Assembly: GCA_022376925.1 (NCBI GenBank)
Contig: JAIOJX010000032.1
Span: 173,191,979-173,255,978 of the forward strand
Reading direction: 5' to 3'
DNA from: Tragulus kanchil
Lineage: Eukaryota; Chordata; Mammalia; Artiodactyla; Tragulidae
Length of the DNA: 64,000 nt
Shown here: in pieces, positions 11,401-22,021 of the stretch
Layout of the letters: every line of letters begins with the position of its first letter
Position numbering within the stretch: the stretch's first letter is position 1
The notes under the pieces: generated by a model
What the model was told of the DNA's origin: nothing
What the model saw: only the letters and a program-made list of their open reading frames with translations
Database searches by the model: none
Made by a program: the position numbers and the translations under genes

Positions 11401-12059
11401 TTTGGAGAGGCGTCCCCGCGTGCGGGGCGCGGCCCGGGCGGGCGGGCTGGGAGCGGCGCGGCCGCGTCTGGGAGTGAAGTTGCTGCATCTGCTGCTTCGC
11501 GGAGGGCTGTCCGGGGCTTCCAGCCTGGACAAGCGAATGAAGCTGCTGTGGCCGGGCCTGTCCGGGTTCTGGGGGCGCTTGCGGCGTCCCCGCGGGTACC
11601 GGAGAGCCGCACGGCTGGGGCGCGTTGGGGGGCTCGGCGCGGCCAGCTTTGGGCGAGGAGGCCGCGGCGCCCCCGCGCCCCCGGGGCTCCGGCATCGCTG
11701 CAGCCTCCGCGCCGGCTCCTCCGGGCGCGGTAATTGCGCGGCCCTGGGTGACAGCCGGTTTGGGCTTCCTCGCCGGTGACTTCTGCGTGTTTTTCCATCA
11801 AGTTGCATTGATTTCGAGCTCCTCCGAGAGCCCTCGCCGGTCCCCGGTGTGGCAGAGGCACCTCCCGCCGGCTGCTGCATTCTCGCTCTCTCAATGGTCC
11901 TCTGATGAACAGAAGTTCTTCATTTTAATTCTGTTGAATTTCTCTTGAACCTTTCCGGCTTTTACTTTCTGATTAAAGCTTTTTGTGCCTTGTTTAAGAA
12001 ATCCTTCTGATGTCATGAACCTATTGAAAGGGATTTTTGTGCATGGTTTTGAGGCTGGA

Positions 12060-12950
12060 CTCCTTTCTGTCGGTTTTTTTTTTTTTTTCCTCCCTCCTTG
12101 GTTGGTTTGGTTGTGTGTGTGTGTGCTGTGGGTTTTTTGTTGTTGTTTTGGGTATTTTAAGGGGATTGATTTTTTGCTTGGGGAGTTTTAAATTTGGATT
12201 TGGGGAGGTTTTTATTTTTGGATTTTGTGGGGTTTGATGTTTTGGGGGGTTTTGTTTGGGGGGTTAAAATATTTTTCTCTTTGGCTTTTTTGTTTTCTGG
12301 GTTTTGTTATTTTAAATTTGGGGAGATTGGGTTTTGTGGGGTTTTGTTTCTGTGGGTTTTTTAATATTTTTTTTCTTTGGGGAATTTTTTGTTGGTTTTT
12401 TATTTGTTTGGGGGATTAAATTTTGGGGGTTTGGGAGTTTTGGCTTTTTTGTCTTCTGGATTTTAAATTTTGGTTTGGGGTTTTTTGTTTTTTGAGTTTA
12501 AACTATTTTTGTTTTCTTGATTTGGGGCTTTTTTAATTTTCTAGGTTTTGTATTTTTCTCTTTTTTTGGTTTTTTGATTTTTGTGTCTTTTGAGGGTTTT
12601 TTTTTAATATTTTGGTTTTTTATTTGGAGGATTTTCTTGTTTGGGGGGTTTTGTGCTTTTAAAATTTTTTTGTGGGAGGGACTTTCGTGTTTTGTAGGGT
12701 TTTTTTTTTTTTTTTAATCTTGGGGGATTATTTGTTTTTTAGCTATTTTTCTTATTTTGGTTTTTTGTTTGAGGGTTTTGTCGGGGGTTATTTTTTGTTT
12801 TCTTAGTGCAGGTTTTTTGGTTTGTTGTTTGGTTTTGTGGGGTGGGTTTTTTTGTGCTGTTGTTGTTTTGCTTTTGTGGGGCTTGGTTTTGGGGTGGTGT
12901 TGGGGTTTTTGGCTTTTTGGGGTTGGGGTTTGTGTGCTCTTCTTTCACAC
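12060..12950 (+). repeat. Extreme T/G-rich, C-poor tract
   Basis: Nearly 0.9 kb consists of runs of T (up to 14) and runs of G (2-7), with some A and very little C on the + strand. Words such as ttttgggg, ggggttttg and tttggggg recur without a fixed period. Composition changes abruptly near 12070 and returns to normal at about 12945. Its last ~100 bases belong to D5 and so appear again at 13981-14085. It encodes only hydrophobic nonsense (Phe/Gly/Leu/Val/Trp) frames, which I reject as genes. It could be a real G-quadruplex/R-loop-prone low-complexity tract or poor-quality sequence. Confidence 0.85.
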
Positions 12951-13179
12951 AGACGCCCGAATGCTCAGGCTCGATTCACTCGTGTCGCCCGTTCGCGCTG
13001 CAGCGCTGCCTCCGCCCAGCGCCGCTCTCCGAGCTGGAGACGTGAGGCCAGGGGCCAGGCTGACGTCCAGAGGTAGGGCCAGAGGTGGCCAGGCTGCCTC
13101 ACAGATGTCAAGTCCCAGTGGCCTCGTCTCCAGAGACGCGCCCAACCCACTCCCTCCCAGACTCCCTGCTGCTCCTCAG

Positions 13180-13510
13180 CTCCATCAGACAGGCACCTGC
13201 CCCAGGGCCTCTGCACGTGCCTTTCCTTCCGGAATGTTCTAGAGTGTTCTTCCCCAGATATCCCCATGACTCTCTGCTTCCCCTCCTTTCACGACTTCCT
13301 CATTCACGTCATTCACGGCGGAGAGGTCCTGAACACTCACTCCATTACCAGTTAGAACCTCTCCCCCATCCTCTCTCCGCGTGCCTTCCCGTCCCTCCCT
13401 CCCATCCCGCCGGCCTCTCAGTTTGCTTTATGTATTCATCTGGTCTGTCGTCTGTCTCTCCCCGAGAACAGCCGCTCATTGCTGACCCCCAGCACTTACA
13501 GCAGAAAGGG
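13180..13510 (-). repeat. L2-like relic (also at 14320-14650)
   Basis: Phrases such as 'gggcctctgcacgtgcctttcc', and later 'tgctttatgtattcatctgg' with 'cccagcacttacagc', follow the order of an inverted L2 3' end, with roughly 20-30% divergence by eye. The second copy is due to D5. Confidence 0.5.
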
Positions 13511-13738
13511 GCTTGTCCAGGAGTCTGGGGTCAGAGCCACAGCCTCTCGAGGCAGCTGGTCACTGTCCAGTGGGAGGAGACCTCTCTGTGTCTGGGCCAA
13601 AATGGGCAGCCCATGGGTCCCCTTCCCGTCGCTTCCTGGGGGCCACACCAGTGCCCTTCCTGAAGTCCAGAGTTGAGGATGCATCTCTGAGGTCCTGGGT
13701 CCCCACTTCACCTTGGAAGACCAACGCTCATGACACCC

Positions 13739-13753
13739 AGCGCCCTCTTGTGG
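13739..13753 (-). promoter_or_regulatory. Candidate CTCF site (duplicate at 14878-14892)
   Basis: The reverse complement reads CCACAAGAGGGCGCT, agreeing with the CTCF core CCASYAGRKGGCRSY at 14 of 15 positions. It lies in BEGAIN intron 1, about 7 kb downstream of the CpG island. The second copy belongs to D5. Occupancy and function are inferred from the motif only. Confidence 0.45.
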
Positions 13754-15149
13754 GGCCACCTGACTGTCGTGTGGCAGCTGCTGCCGCTGGCTGGGCCTTA
13801 CTTCTACATGTGATTCTAGTGGAGGACGGCTTGCAGGCTAATTCTCACTAGGCTGTGACTGATTGCCTTGCTTCAGTTTCTCCCTCTGGGAGTCAGGGCA
13901 TTATAAGGGATCCTCCACATGGACTGTTCTCTCTTACCGCTTCTGCTCCACCCTTCCAAGTCTCTTGTCCCTTTTGGTTTGGGTTTTTTTGTGCTGTTGT
14001 TGTTTTGCTTTTGTGGGGCTTGGTTTTGGGGTGGTGTTGGGGTTTTTGGCTTTTTGGGGTTGGGGTTTGTGTGCTCTTCTTTCACACAGACGCCCGAATG
14101 CTCAGGCTCGATTCACTCGTGTCGCCCGTTCGCGCTGCAGCGCTGCCTCCGCCCAGCGCCGCTCTCCGAGCTGGAGACGTGAGGCCAGGGGCCAGGCTGA
14201 CGTCCAGAGGTAGGGCCAGAGGTGGCCAGGCTGCCTCACAGATGTCAAGTCCCAGTGGCCTCGTCTCCAGAGACGCGCCCAACCCACTCCCTCCCAGACT
14301 CCCTGCTGCTCCTCAGCTCCATCAGACAGGCACCTGCCCCAGGGCCTCTGCACGTGCCTTTCCTTCCGGAATGTTCTAGAGTGTTCTTCCCCAGATATCC
14401 CCATGACTCTCTGCTTCCCCTCCTTTCACGACTTCCTCATTCACGTCATTCACGGCGGAGAGGTCCTGAACACTCACTCCATTACCAGTTAGAACCTCTC
14501 CCCCATCCTCTCTCCGCGTGCCTTCCCGTCCCTCCCTCCCATCCCGCCGGCCTCTCAGTTTGCTTTATGTATTCATCTGGTCTGTCGTCTGTCTCTCCCC
14601 GAGAACAGCCGCTCATTGCTGACCCCCAGCACTTACAGCAGAAAGGGGCTTGTCCAGGAGTCTGGGGTCAGAGCCACAGCCTCTCGGGGCAGCTGGTCAC
14701 TGTCCAGTGGGAGGAGACCTCTCTGTGTCTGGGCCAAAATGGGCAGCCCATGGGTCCCCTTCCCGCGTCGCTTCCTGGGGGCCACACCAGTGCCCTTCCT
14801 GAAGTCCAGAGTTGAGGATGCATCTCTGAGGTCCTGGGTCCCCACTTCACCTTGGAAGACCAACGCTCATGACACCCAGCGCCCTCTTGTGGGGCCACCT
14901 GACTGTCGTGTGGCAGCTGCTGCCGCTGGCTGGGCCTTACTTCTACATGTGATTCTAGTGGAGGACGGCTTGCAGGCTAATTCTCACTAGGCTGTGACTG
15001 ATTGCCTTGCTTCAGTTTCTCCCTCTGGGAGTCAGGGCATTATAAGGGATCCTCCACATGGACTGTTCTCTCTTACCCGCTTCTGCTCCACCCTTCCAAG
15101 TCTCTTGTCCCTACAGCCCATCCAAGCCCTCACTCCTCTGCCATGGCTC

Positions 15150-15345
15150 CCTGATGACGGACGCAGGTTGTTAGTAAGAGGATGAGCTTACCTGGGTGTG
15201 AATCCCCGACTTGCCACTTACTGGCTGTGTGAATTTGGGCAAGTTTCTGAACATCTCTGATTCTCAGTTCCTGTCTCCTAATAAGAGCACCTGACTTAGA
15301 AGACTGTTTTGAGCATGAACTCGTGAGCGTGGAGCTAGGCACACG
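15150..15345 (+). repeat. MIR SINE
   Basis: Contains the MIR core signature in order: 'gtgaatccccgacttgccacttactggctgtgtgaatttgggcaagtt'-like text, then 'tctcagttcctgtctcc', then 'gagcatgaactcg'. It is diverged but recognisable, in + orientation. Confidence 0.7.
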
Positions 15346-15944
15346 GCTGGCCCTGTGCGGGCTGCTTCTGCCTGTTAACCACCTGCCCTGCCCACCACCT
15401 CTCATGGTCTTCTTTGTTCTTAGGCCCTGTTTCCCTAGCCACTGGGCAGAGGACAGTATTCCCCTCATTGAGCAGAGGACCCGGCGAAGTGGGGTGTCAG
15501 GGTGTGACCCACAGACCTAAGCTGAGTTAGGACCGGGAGAGCAGCTCACAGCGGGGCAGGGCCTGCTCTGCTCTACCCCCGCCTGCCTTTTGCCTGCGCA
15601 TCGCCAGTCCAGGGCGGTGGCTCTGTGTCTGAGAGCACGGATGGGCCATGCGCCTGTTTCTTGGCGGCCTGCCTCATCCCCGTTCATCATGGGCAGAAAA
15701 CCGGCCCTGACTCTGTGAGATCTCCAGGCCTCTGGCACTTTTTCACCCACAACCCTGGACAGGCCCGTGGAGGCTCTGGGGGCATTTCCATCAGGCGCCA
15801 GGTCAGGGGCAAGCCTTGAGGGGGATCTCTTCTGAGCGATGGAGCTGAAGCTTCTGGAAACATCCCCCTGAGATCACCCCCATTCAGTCATTCAGTCACC
15901 CAGGAAGGCCTACTGCGTGCCCTTGACAGTCTCCTCGCTGAGCG

Positions 15945-16085
15945 CTCCCCCAGGGCCTGGCAGGGAGGGAGGAGGCTGCCCATTGTACAGGTGAAGGAAT
16001 CGTGGCCTGCAGGACCAGGGCCTTTCAAGGGCACCCAGCTAGTGACCAAGGGAGCCAGGATAGAACCCCGCCCTCTGCCAGGGCA
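15945..16085 (+). repeat. MIR-like fragment
   Basis: 'cccattgtacaggtgaagg', 'gcacccagctagtgacc' and 'aggatagaaccccgccctct' follow the 3' half of MIR. Short and old. Confidence 0.5.
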
Positions 16086-16095
16086 GGCTTCCAAG

Positions 16096-16110
16096 TGTGC
16101 CCCCTAGTCA
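16096..16110 (-). promoter_or_regulatory. Weaker candidate CTCF site
   Basis: The reverse complement TGACTAGGGGGCACA fits the CTCF core at about 12 of 15 positions, including the AGGGGGC centre. It lies directly after a MIR-like fragment. Confidence 0.25.
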
Positions 16111-17932
16111 CCTAGGCCAGGCCGTCCGGCCAGGACATGGGCACAGCTCCCGCCCCACAGAGAACCCCGAGCGCCACCCTGAGGCCGAGGATCCCAGGAC
16201 ACCTGCTCCCGTGCGTGCACCCCACAAATACCTCATCACCCCAGCCCACCTCCATCGTCCCTGTGTCAGGTGGTTGAAGGATTGAATGGGGGTCATCTTG
16301 GGGGAAGCTTCCAGAAGGAGGTGATGGTCACAAGTGGCCCTTTGGGCTTCGGTCCCTGATGGGTAAACCGAGGCCCAGGACAGCAGCCTCCTTCCTCAGC
16401 CTCAGTGCCTGCAGCCCCCTGCAGCCGCTGCAACCTGTCATCATAACATGAACTCATCTCTTCCAGACACGGTGGGGCCCCCCAGGACTGTCTCCTGTGG
16501 GTGTGGGGAGGTGGGAGCAGGGACGCCAGGGAGCCGGGGCGTCCCGGAGGGGCCGGGGGCAGCGGGCGCGCTGGGCTGGGGCGGGTCGCCGCACTCTGGG
16601 GTCGCCAGTGAGCCTCCCACCGTGCTAATGACCTCTGCGATCCCCGGAATTCCAGAAAGCAGGCCCTCCCGCGGGTCCAGTTAATGCAGGCCGGTGTGTC
16701 TGCAGCGGTAGCCAGCTGGTGGGGTGGTCAGTTTCGCGAGGCCACTGTGGGTTCCCTGGTGGGCAGTAACGAACCTGACCGTCGCAGTGCTGAACGGCAG
16801 CCCCTCCTCCCAGGGCTCCGGGGCCGCGCGGCAGGTGCAGGGCCATTCGTTTGGGAGCCCAGCGGGGAGCGTCTCGCCGAGGCAGGGGCACCCCGTAGTC
16901 ACGCCACCCGCCGGGCCTCCCCGTGGACAGCCCCTGAGCACAAGCTCTGGGCAGGGAGCCGCTGTGGCCTTGGGGCGGAGGGGCTCCACGGCCAGAGTGG
17001 GCACAGGCCTGCCCTCCAGGCCCGTCAGTCTAGCGGCGGAACAGGCAGCAGATGAGCAACCGTGCTGAGCCGGGTGCCCGGAAAGAGGGGCCGCGCAGGG
17101 GTGTGCGAGGAGCCCCGACACAGCCGAGGGGCTTCCTGGGTGAGTGAGGCAGCCTCCTTAGGGCTCCCTGTTCCGGTCCACCCGCCAGAGGGACAGCCCC
17201 ACGCCAGGCCTGTCTCCAGTCCTGCCCACTGTGGGTTTCCTCAGGGGCTCCCAGCGCCCCGAGCAGCCACGGGGGACGGGCCACGTGGCCCGCACGCGGG
17301 GCCAGGCACTCGGGGCCACCCGCCGGCTGACCCAGGGCTGGGCTCGCGCGCACTCATCTCCGGGCGCACCCGGCCCCTCCAGGATCTGCTCAGCCCCGGC
17401 CTTTGCCCCACGCTGAGTCTCCGGCACAGATGGCCGGCCTTCCTCCTGACGGGCGCCGACGACCTCTTCCTGCTGGTGCCGGAGGCCCGCCTCCACCGGA
17501 CCGCCTCTGCCTCTGCTCGCGGACTGCTGGATGAAGTACAGGATGCCCAATGAATTAAATACATGGAAAGCAATTTCACTGGGCACCCTCTGCTTTATTC
17601 GGCTGCCCAATTTCAACAAACAGCTGAAGGCTCGTTTAGTGTGAGGCCGTGCCCTGCTTGGCACATTCTTGCGCTAAATACCATGGTTGACCCGGAATTC
17701 AGATTTTTACCCTCTCACGATCATTCCACGGCGTTCAGCCTTTATGGAGGTCAGAGAGCGACTTCTTTCGGCCGAGCCAGAGAGACAGAACCAAACCCCG
17801 CACGGCCCCCGAGCACGGAGGCAAGGCAGAGCCAGAAACGCTGGACGATGCTGAGAGGGCACCTGCAGGCGTGGACCGGGGTGGGCGCCTTCTCCCCTGA
17901 GCCTGCGTGTGCTCACCTGTCAAATGCACTCC

Positions 17933-20163
17933 CGTGTTTTCCATTCATTCGATGAGTGTTTATCACAGCCTTCCGGTTCCCAGTCTCTGCTGCGGGGGTC
18001 TGAGGACCCAGCAGGCAAGGAGGTGGGCAGAAATCCCTGCCCCCGGGGCACCGCCACTCCAGGGGGCGAGGCCGCAGGCCCAGAGGCCCCGCAGGGAAAG
18101 GGAGAGAGGGGACGCCTGCAGAACTTAGGAGGGTTGCGTTTCGGTGTTGAATGAGGGAGAAGCAGCATGGGGAAGAGGGACCAGGCAGAAGAACTGCAGG
18201 TGCAAAGGCCCTGCGGCAGGGCTGTGCTGAATGCGGCTGGAAGCTGAGGGCCAGGGGGCGACGGGAAGGCCCGCTGCCACTAGGGGGGATCAGGGTGGAC
18301 CCACCCATTGGGCTTGGTCTTAGTGAGCAGGGGCCATGGGGCATGTGCTGGGCAGAGGGAGGGGGCGGGTCTGACGTCGCCTTCCGCAGGACCCCGCGGG
18401 CTGAGCGGGCGAGGGCAGACGCCAGGGAGCAGGCCGTGCAGCCGTCCCACGGGGGAAGCTGGGCTCGGGGTGGGGCCGGAGGCTGTGCTGCTGGCCTGGG
18501 AGAACAGGGGAGAGAGGGTGAGGATGGCTCCGGGTTGGGGGAGGGAGCCTTGCCTAGCTGGGGGAGGTGGGGCGAGAAACCTGTGGAGCTGGGGAGGGTG
18601 AGCAGACTGCAGGACGGGCAGCCTGCGGGGCTGGGCTGCCCGCGAGATACCCAAGCAGAGATGGAGGCAGCAGAGCGTGTGGACGCCTCGAGTTGGAGGG
18701 ACAAAAATTGGGGGTCCTTCGTGGAACGGTGGGGTTCTTGGCAGGGGGCGCCACCCAGGGTAGGAGGGGGCTGGAGGCAGGACTCCTGGGCCCTGCTGGT
18801 GTTAGGGCAGGAGATGAGGACCACCGGCCGAGGAGGCCGAGAGGGTGGCCAGGTGAGAAGGGGCCGGCCGTGACAGTGACCGCCGAGGACTCAGCTCCCA
18901 GGAGGACTCAGAGGGACCGGCGGGAGCTGGTTCAGTAGCGGAGGGACGAGCGGACTTGGGCATGGGTCCTGGTGGGACCAGAGTGAGGACACGCCGCACG
19001 TACTGGAGCAGAGAAGGAGGCCAGCACTCCGAGAGTCAGCGGGGCTGCTCGTGTTTTCCATTCATTCGATGAGTGTTTATCACAGCCTTCCGGTTCCCAG
19101 TCTCTGCTGCGGGGGTCTGAGGACCCAGCAGGCAAGGAGGTGGGCAGAAATCCCTGCCCCCGGGGCACCGCCACTCCAGGGGGCGAGGCCGCAGGCCCAG
19201 AGGCCCCGCAGGGAAAGGGAGAGAGGGGACGCCTGCAGAACTTAGGAGGGTTGCGTTTCGGTGTTGAATGAGGGAGAAGCAGCATGGGGAAGAGGGACCA
19301 GGCAGAAGAACTGCAGGTGCAAAGGCCCTGCGGCAGGGCTGCGCTGAATGCGGCTGGAAGCTGAGGGCCAGGGGGCGACGGGAAGGCCCGCTGCCACTAG
19401 GGGGGATCAGGGTGGACCCACCCATTGGGCTTGGTCTTAGTGAGCAGGGGCCGTGGGGCATGTGCTGGGCAGAGGGAGGGGGCGGGTCTGACGTCGCCTT
19501 CCGCAGGACCCCGCGGGCTGAGCGGGCGAGGGCAGACGCCAGGGAGCAGGCCGTGCAGCCGTCCCACGGGGGAAGCTGGGCTCGGGGTGGGGCCGGAGGC
19601 TGTGCTGCTGGCCTGGGAGAACAGGGGAGAGAGGGTGAGGATGGCTCCGGGTTGGGGGAGGGAGCCTTGCCTAGCTGGGGGAGGTGGGGCGAGAAACCTG
19701 TGGAGCTGGGGAGGGTGAGCAGACTGCAGGACGGGCAGCCTGCGGGGCTGGGCTGCCCGCGAGATACCCAAGCAGAGATGGAGGCAGCAGAGCGTGTGGA
19801 CGCCTCGAGTTGGAGGGACAAAAATTGGGGGTCCTTCGTGGAACGGTGGGGTTCTTGGCAGGGGTCGCCACCCAGGGTAGGAGGGGGCTGGAGGCAGGAC
19901 TCCTGGGCCCTGCTGGTGTTAGGGCAGGAGATGAGGACCACCGGCCGAGGAGGCCGAGAGGGTGGCCAGGTGAGAAGGGGCCGGCCGTGACAGTGACCGC
20001 CGAGGACTCAGCTCCCAGGAGGACTCAGAGGGACCGGCGGGAGCTGGTTCAGTAGCGGAGGGGACGAGAGCGGACTTGGGCATGGGTCCTGGTGGGACCA
20101 GAGTGAGGACACGCCGCACGTACTGGAGCAGAGAAGGAGGCCAGCACTCCGAGAGTCAGCGGG
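17933..20163 (+). repeat. Tandem duplication D6 (copies 17933-19044 and 19050-20163)
   Basis: 'gtgttttccattcattcg' at 17934 recurs at 19051 (offset 1117). Interior differences are single bases: T/C at 18224 versus 19341, A/G near 18335, and G/T near 18747 versus 19864. Copy 2 has extra G bases near 20059-20068. The end 'gagagtcagcgggg' diverges at 19045 and 20164. Confidence 0.9.
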
Positions 20164-21095
20164 GGGCTCTTGGCAACGTGGGAGGTGCACCTGCGGGTCC
20201 GCGTGCGGGAGGAGCCGGGCCGGGAGCTGTGCCGGGCTGGGCGGGGGTCTGGAGTCACGAGGGCAGGTGCCTGGCGGTGGCGCCTGTGGAGGGTCCGTTT
20301 CGGCGGCCGCTGCTTTTCAGTGGCAAAGGAAGCGAGCTCATCAGCTGTGAGTGGGGCGGGAGGAGGCGTGGGGACTCAAGCGGCCAGGAGCAAGAGAAGC
20401 CCTTCTGGGCAGGTGAGGGAGGGAGCTGGACAAAAGCTGGAGGAGACCCCTGGGGCCCGCAGGACGAGCAGGACGAGCAGAAACCGCGGCCTGTCGGCTC
20501 AGCCCCGTGACGCCCGCCACCAGGTGCGGCCGGCCCGGGAGAGGCGGCTCTAAACCGAGTGAGGTTGGGAGGCCAGGGAGGGCTTCTTGGAGGAGGTCAC
20601 TTGAATGAACCAGAGAGCAGGGAAGGGGGTGTTCTAAGCAGGAGGGGCAGCATGTGCAAAGGGGTGACTCTGCAACCGCTCCATCCACCTGCTCAGGGGT
20701 GGCTGCTTGGCCTGGCCTGGAGCACCCTGAGGTTTGCCCGCCCCTGAGGGCTCACCGCCCGCAGGGCTGCCGGCTCCCAGCATGTGGCCCTGCCGTGGCA
20801 GAGGGGGCCCAGCGGGAACAGGGCGGCAGCCGCCTGATGAGATGAGGCAGAGGCGAGATGAAGCGCCTCCTGCCGCGCCGCCCGGCTCCGGGCAGAGAGC
20901 AGTCACGTCGCCAGCCCTGAGGAGGGACGAGACCTTGTGCCACTGGATGACCTTGGTCAGCGAAGCTGGAAAGGCAGGGCTTGGGCATGCAGAGTCCCTG
21001 CCCCTGTCCAGGCGTCCTGGCTTGAGCTGGTGACCCCTCTTGGGGTGGCCCCAGGCGAGCCCTGTGACAGTCCCCTCGCCCCGCACACAGGCGTG

Positions 21096-21116
21096 CACAC
21101 ACACACACACACACAC
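21096..21116 (+). repeat. (CA)n microsatellite
   Basis: About ten uninterrupted CA dinucleotides in BEGAIN intron 1. A potential polymorphic marker. Confidence 0.9.
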
Positions 21117-22021
21117 GCCTGCAGGGCCTTCCCCCGGGGCTGGAGCACAGCCACCTGGCGCCGTGGGGGCAGGTCCTGAGACCTCATCCCCGTGCTCGCC
21201 GTGTGGCTGTTGAAGTTCAGGGTCCGTCGAGGGGCTGCCCCCGGGCTGGGTGGGCATGGCAGAGCCACAGCGAGCTGGCAGCAAGTCCCTGTGCCCGTGA
21301 GGGAGGGAGCCAGGTGCCCCTGCATTGCAGGGGAGGAGGGAGGACTTGGGAGGTTCTTCCACAGCCCCCCTTTATCCATCCCCAAGGAAGTCCCGGGATA
21401 TAAGCATGCACCGAACCTTGCAGGCTGGCGCCTCACCTGCCGCTGTTTCCAGTGCGGTTAACCGGCACGAGCTGCTGGTCACTGGCTCCGTGGGGACAGG
21501 GTGCCAGGCGCCAGGGCCAGAAGGTGCAGGAAGGAGGCAGTCCCGGGGGGGGGAGGCAGGTCCCAGGGGTACTGGCCCCGCAGGAATGAGAAAGAGTGGA
21601 GGAAGGCAGGCTGTCCCTGGAGCCGGAGCCTGAGGGCCAGAAACAGCCCAGAGAGAAGGTCCCGGCCCAGGAGGACACAAGCTCAAGGCCCCGTGTGGGA
21701 AGGAAGGGGCCCAGCGGGACTCGAGGCGGTCTGGAGCCAGCGCCGGGCCGGGCGGGCCAGCGGGTCTGAGGGAGGGTGGGGCTCGGCGGTGCCACCGCGG
21801 GAGGGTTGCCCGGGGCGGGCACGGTCTGACCGGCCCTGACCTGCCCTCTGGCCGGTGGGGAAGACTGGACTCGGGGCTGGCGTGGAGCGGGACACCAAGC
21901 CCCCGGCGCCCAGCAGGGAACAGGACCGGGGCTCGGCACCGTGACACCCCTCGGGGTCCGGCCGGCCAGCGGGCTGCCAGGGCGGGGAGTGGCTCATCTG
22001 AGCAGGAGGGGGAGAGGGCCA

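Larger units (their letters stand above)
12844..15112 (+). repeat. Tandem duplication D5 (copies 12844-13972 and 13981-15112)
   Basis: Offset 1137, rising to 1139 after small insertions near 14764. It starts inside the T/G tract ('gtgctgttgttgttttgc' at 12854 and 13991) and ends after 'caagtctcttgtccc'. The join at 13973-13980 is a short T/G stretch. The copies share an L2-like relic and a CTCF-like motif. Confidence 0.9.

Noticed and set aside
12037..12948. Hydrophobic Phe/Leu/Gly/Trp-rich frames that look like membrane proteins
   Set aside because: They are simply translations of alternating T and G runs, with no conserved features.
12060..12950. Interstitial telomere-like repeat
   Set aside because: Words such as ttttgggg occur but without a regular period, and the vertebrate TTAGGG unit is absent.
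17913..19990. Paired frames of about 240-303 codons on both strands
   Set aside because: They are repeated because of D6, have no start or splice logic and no recognised domain, and their composition follows GC content.
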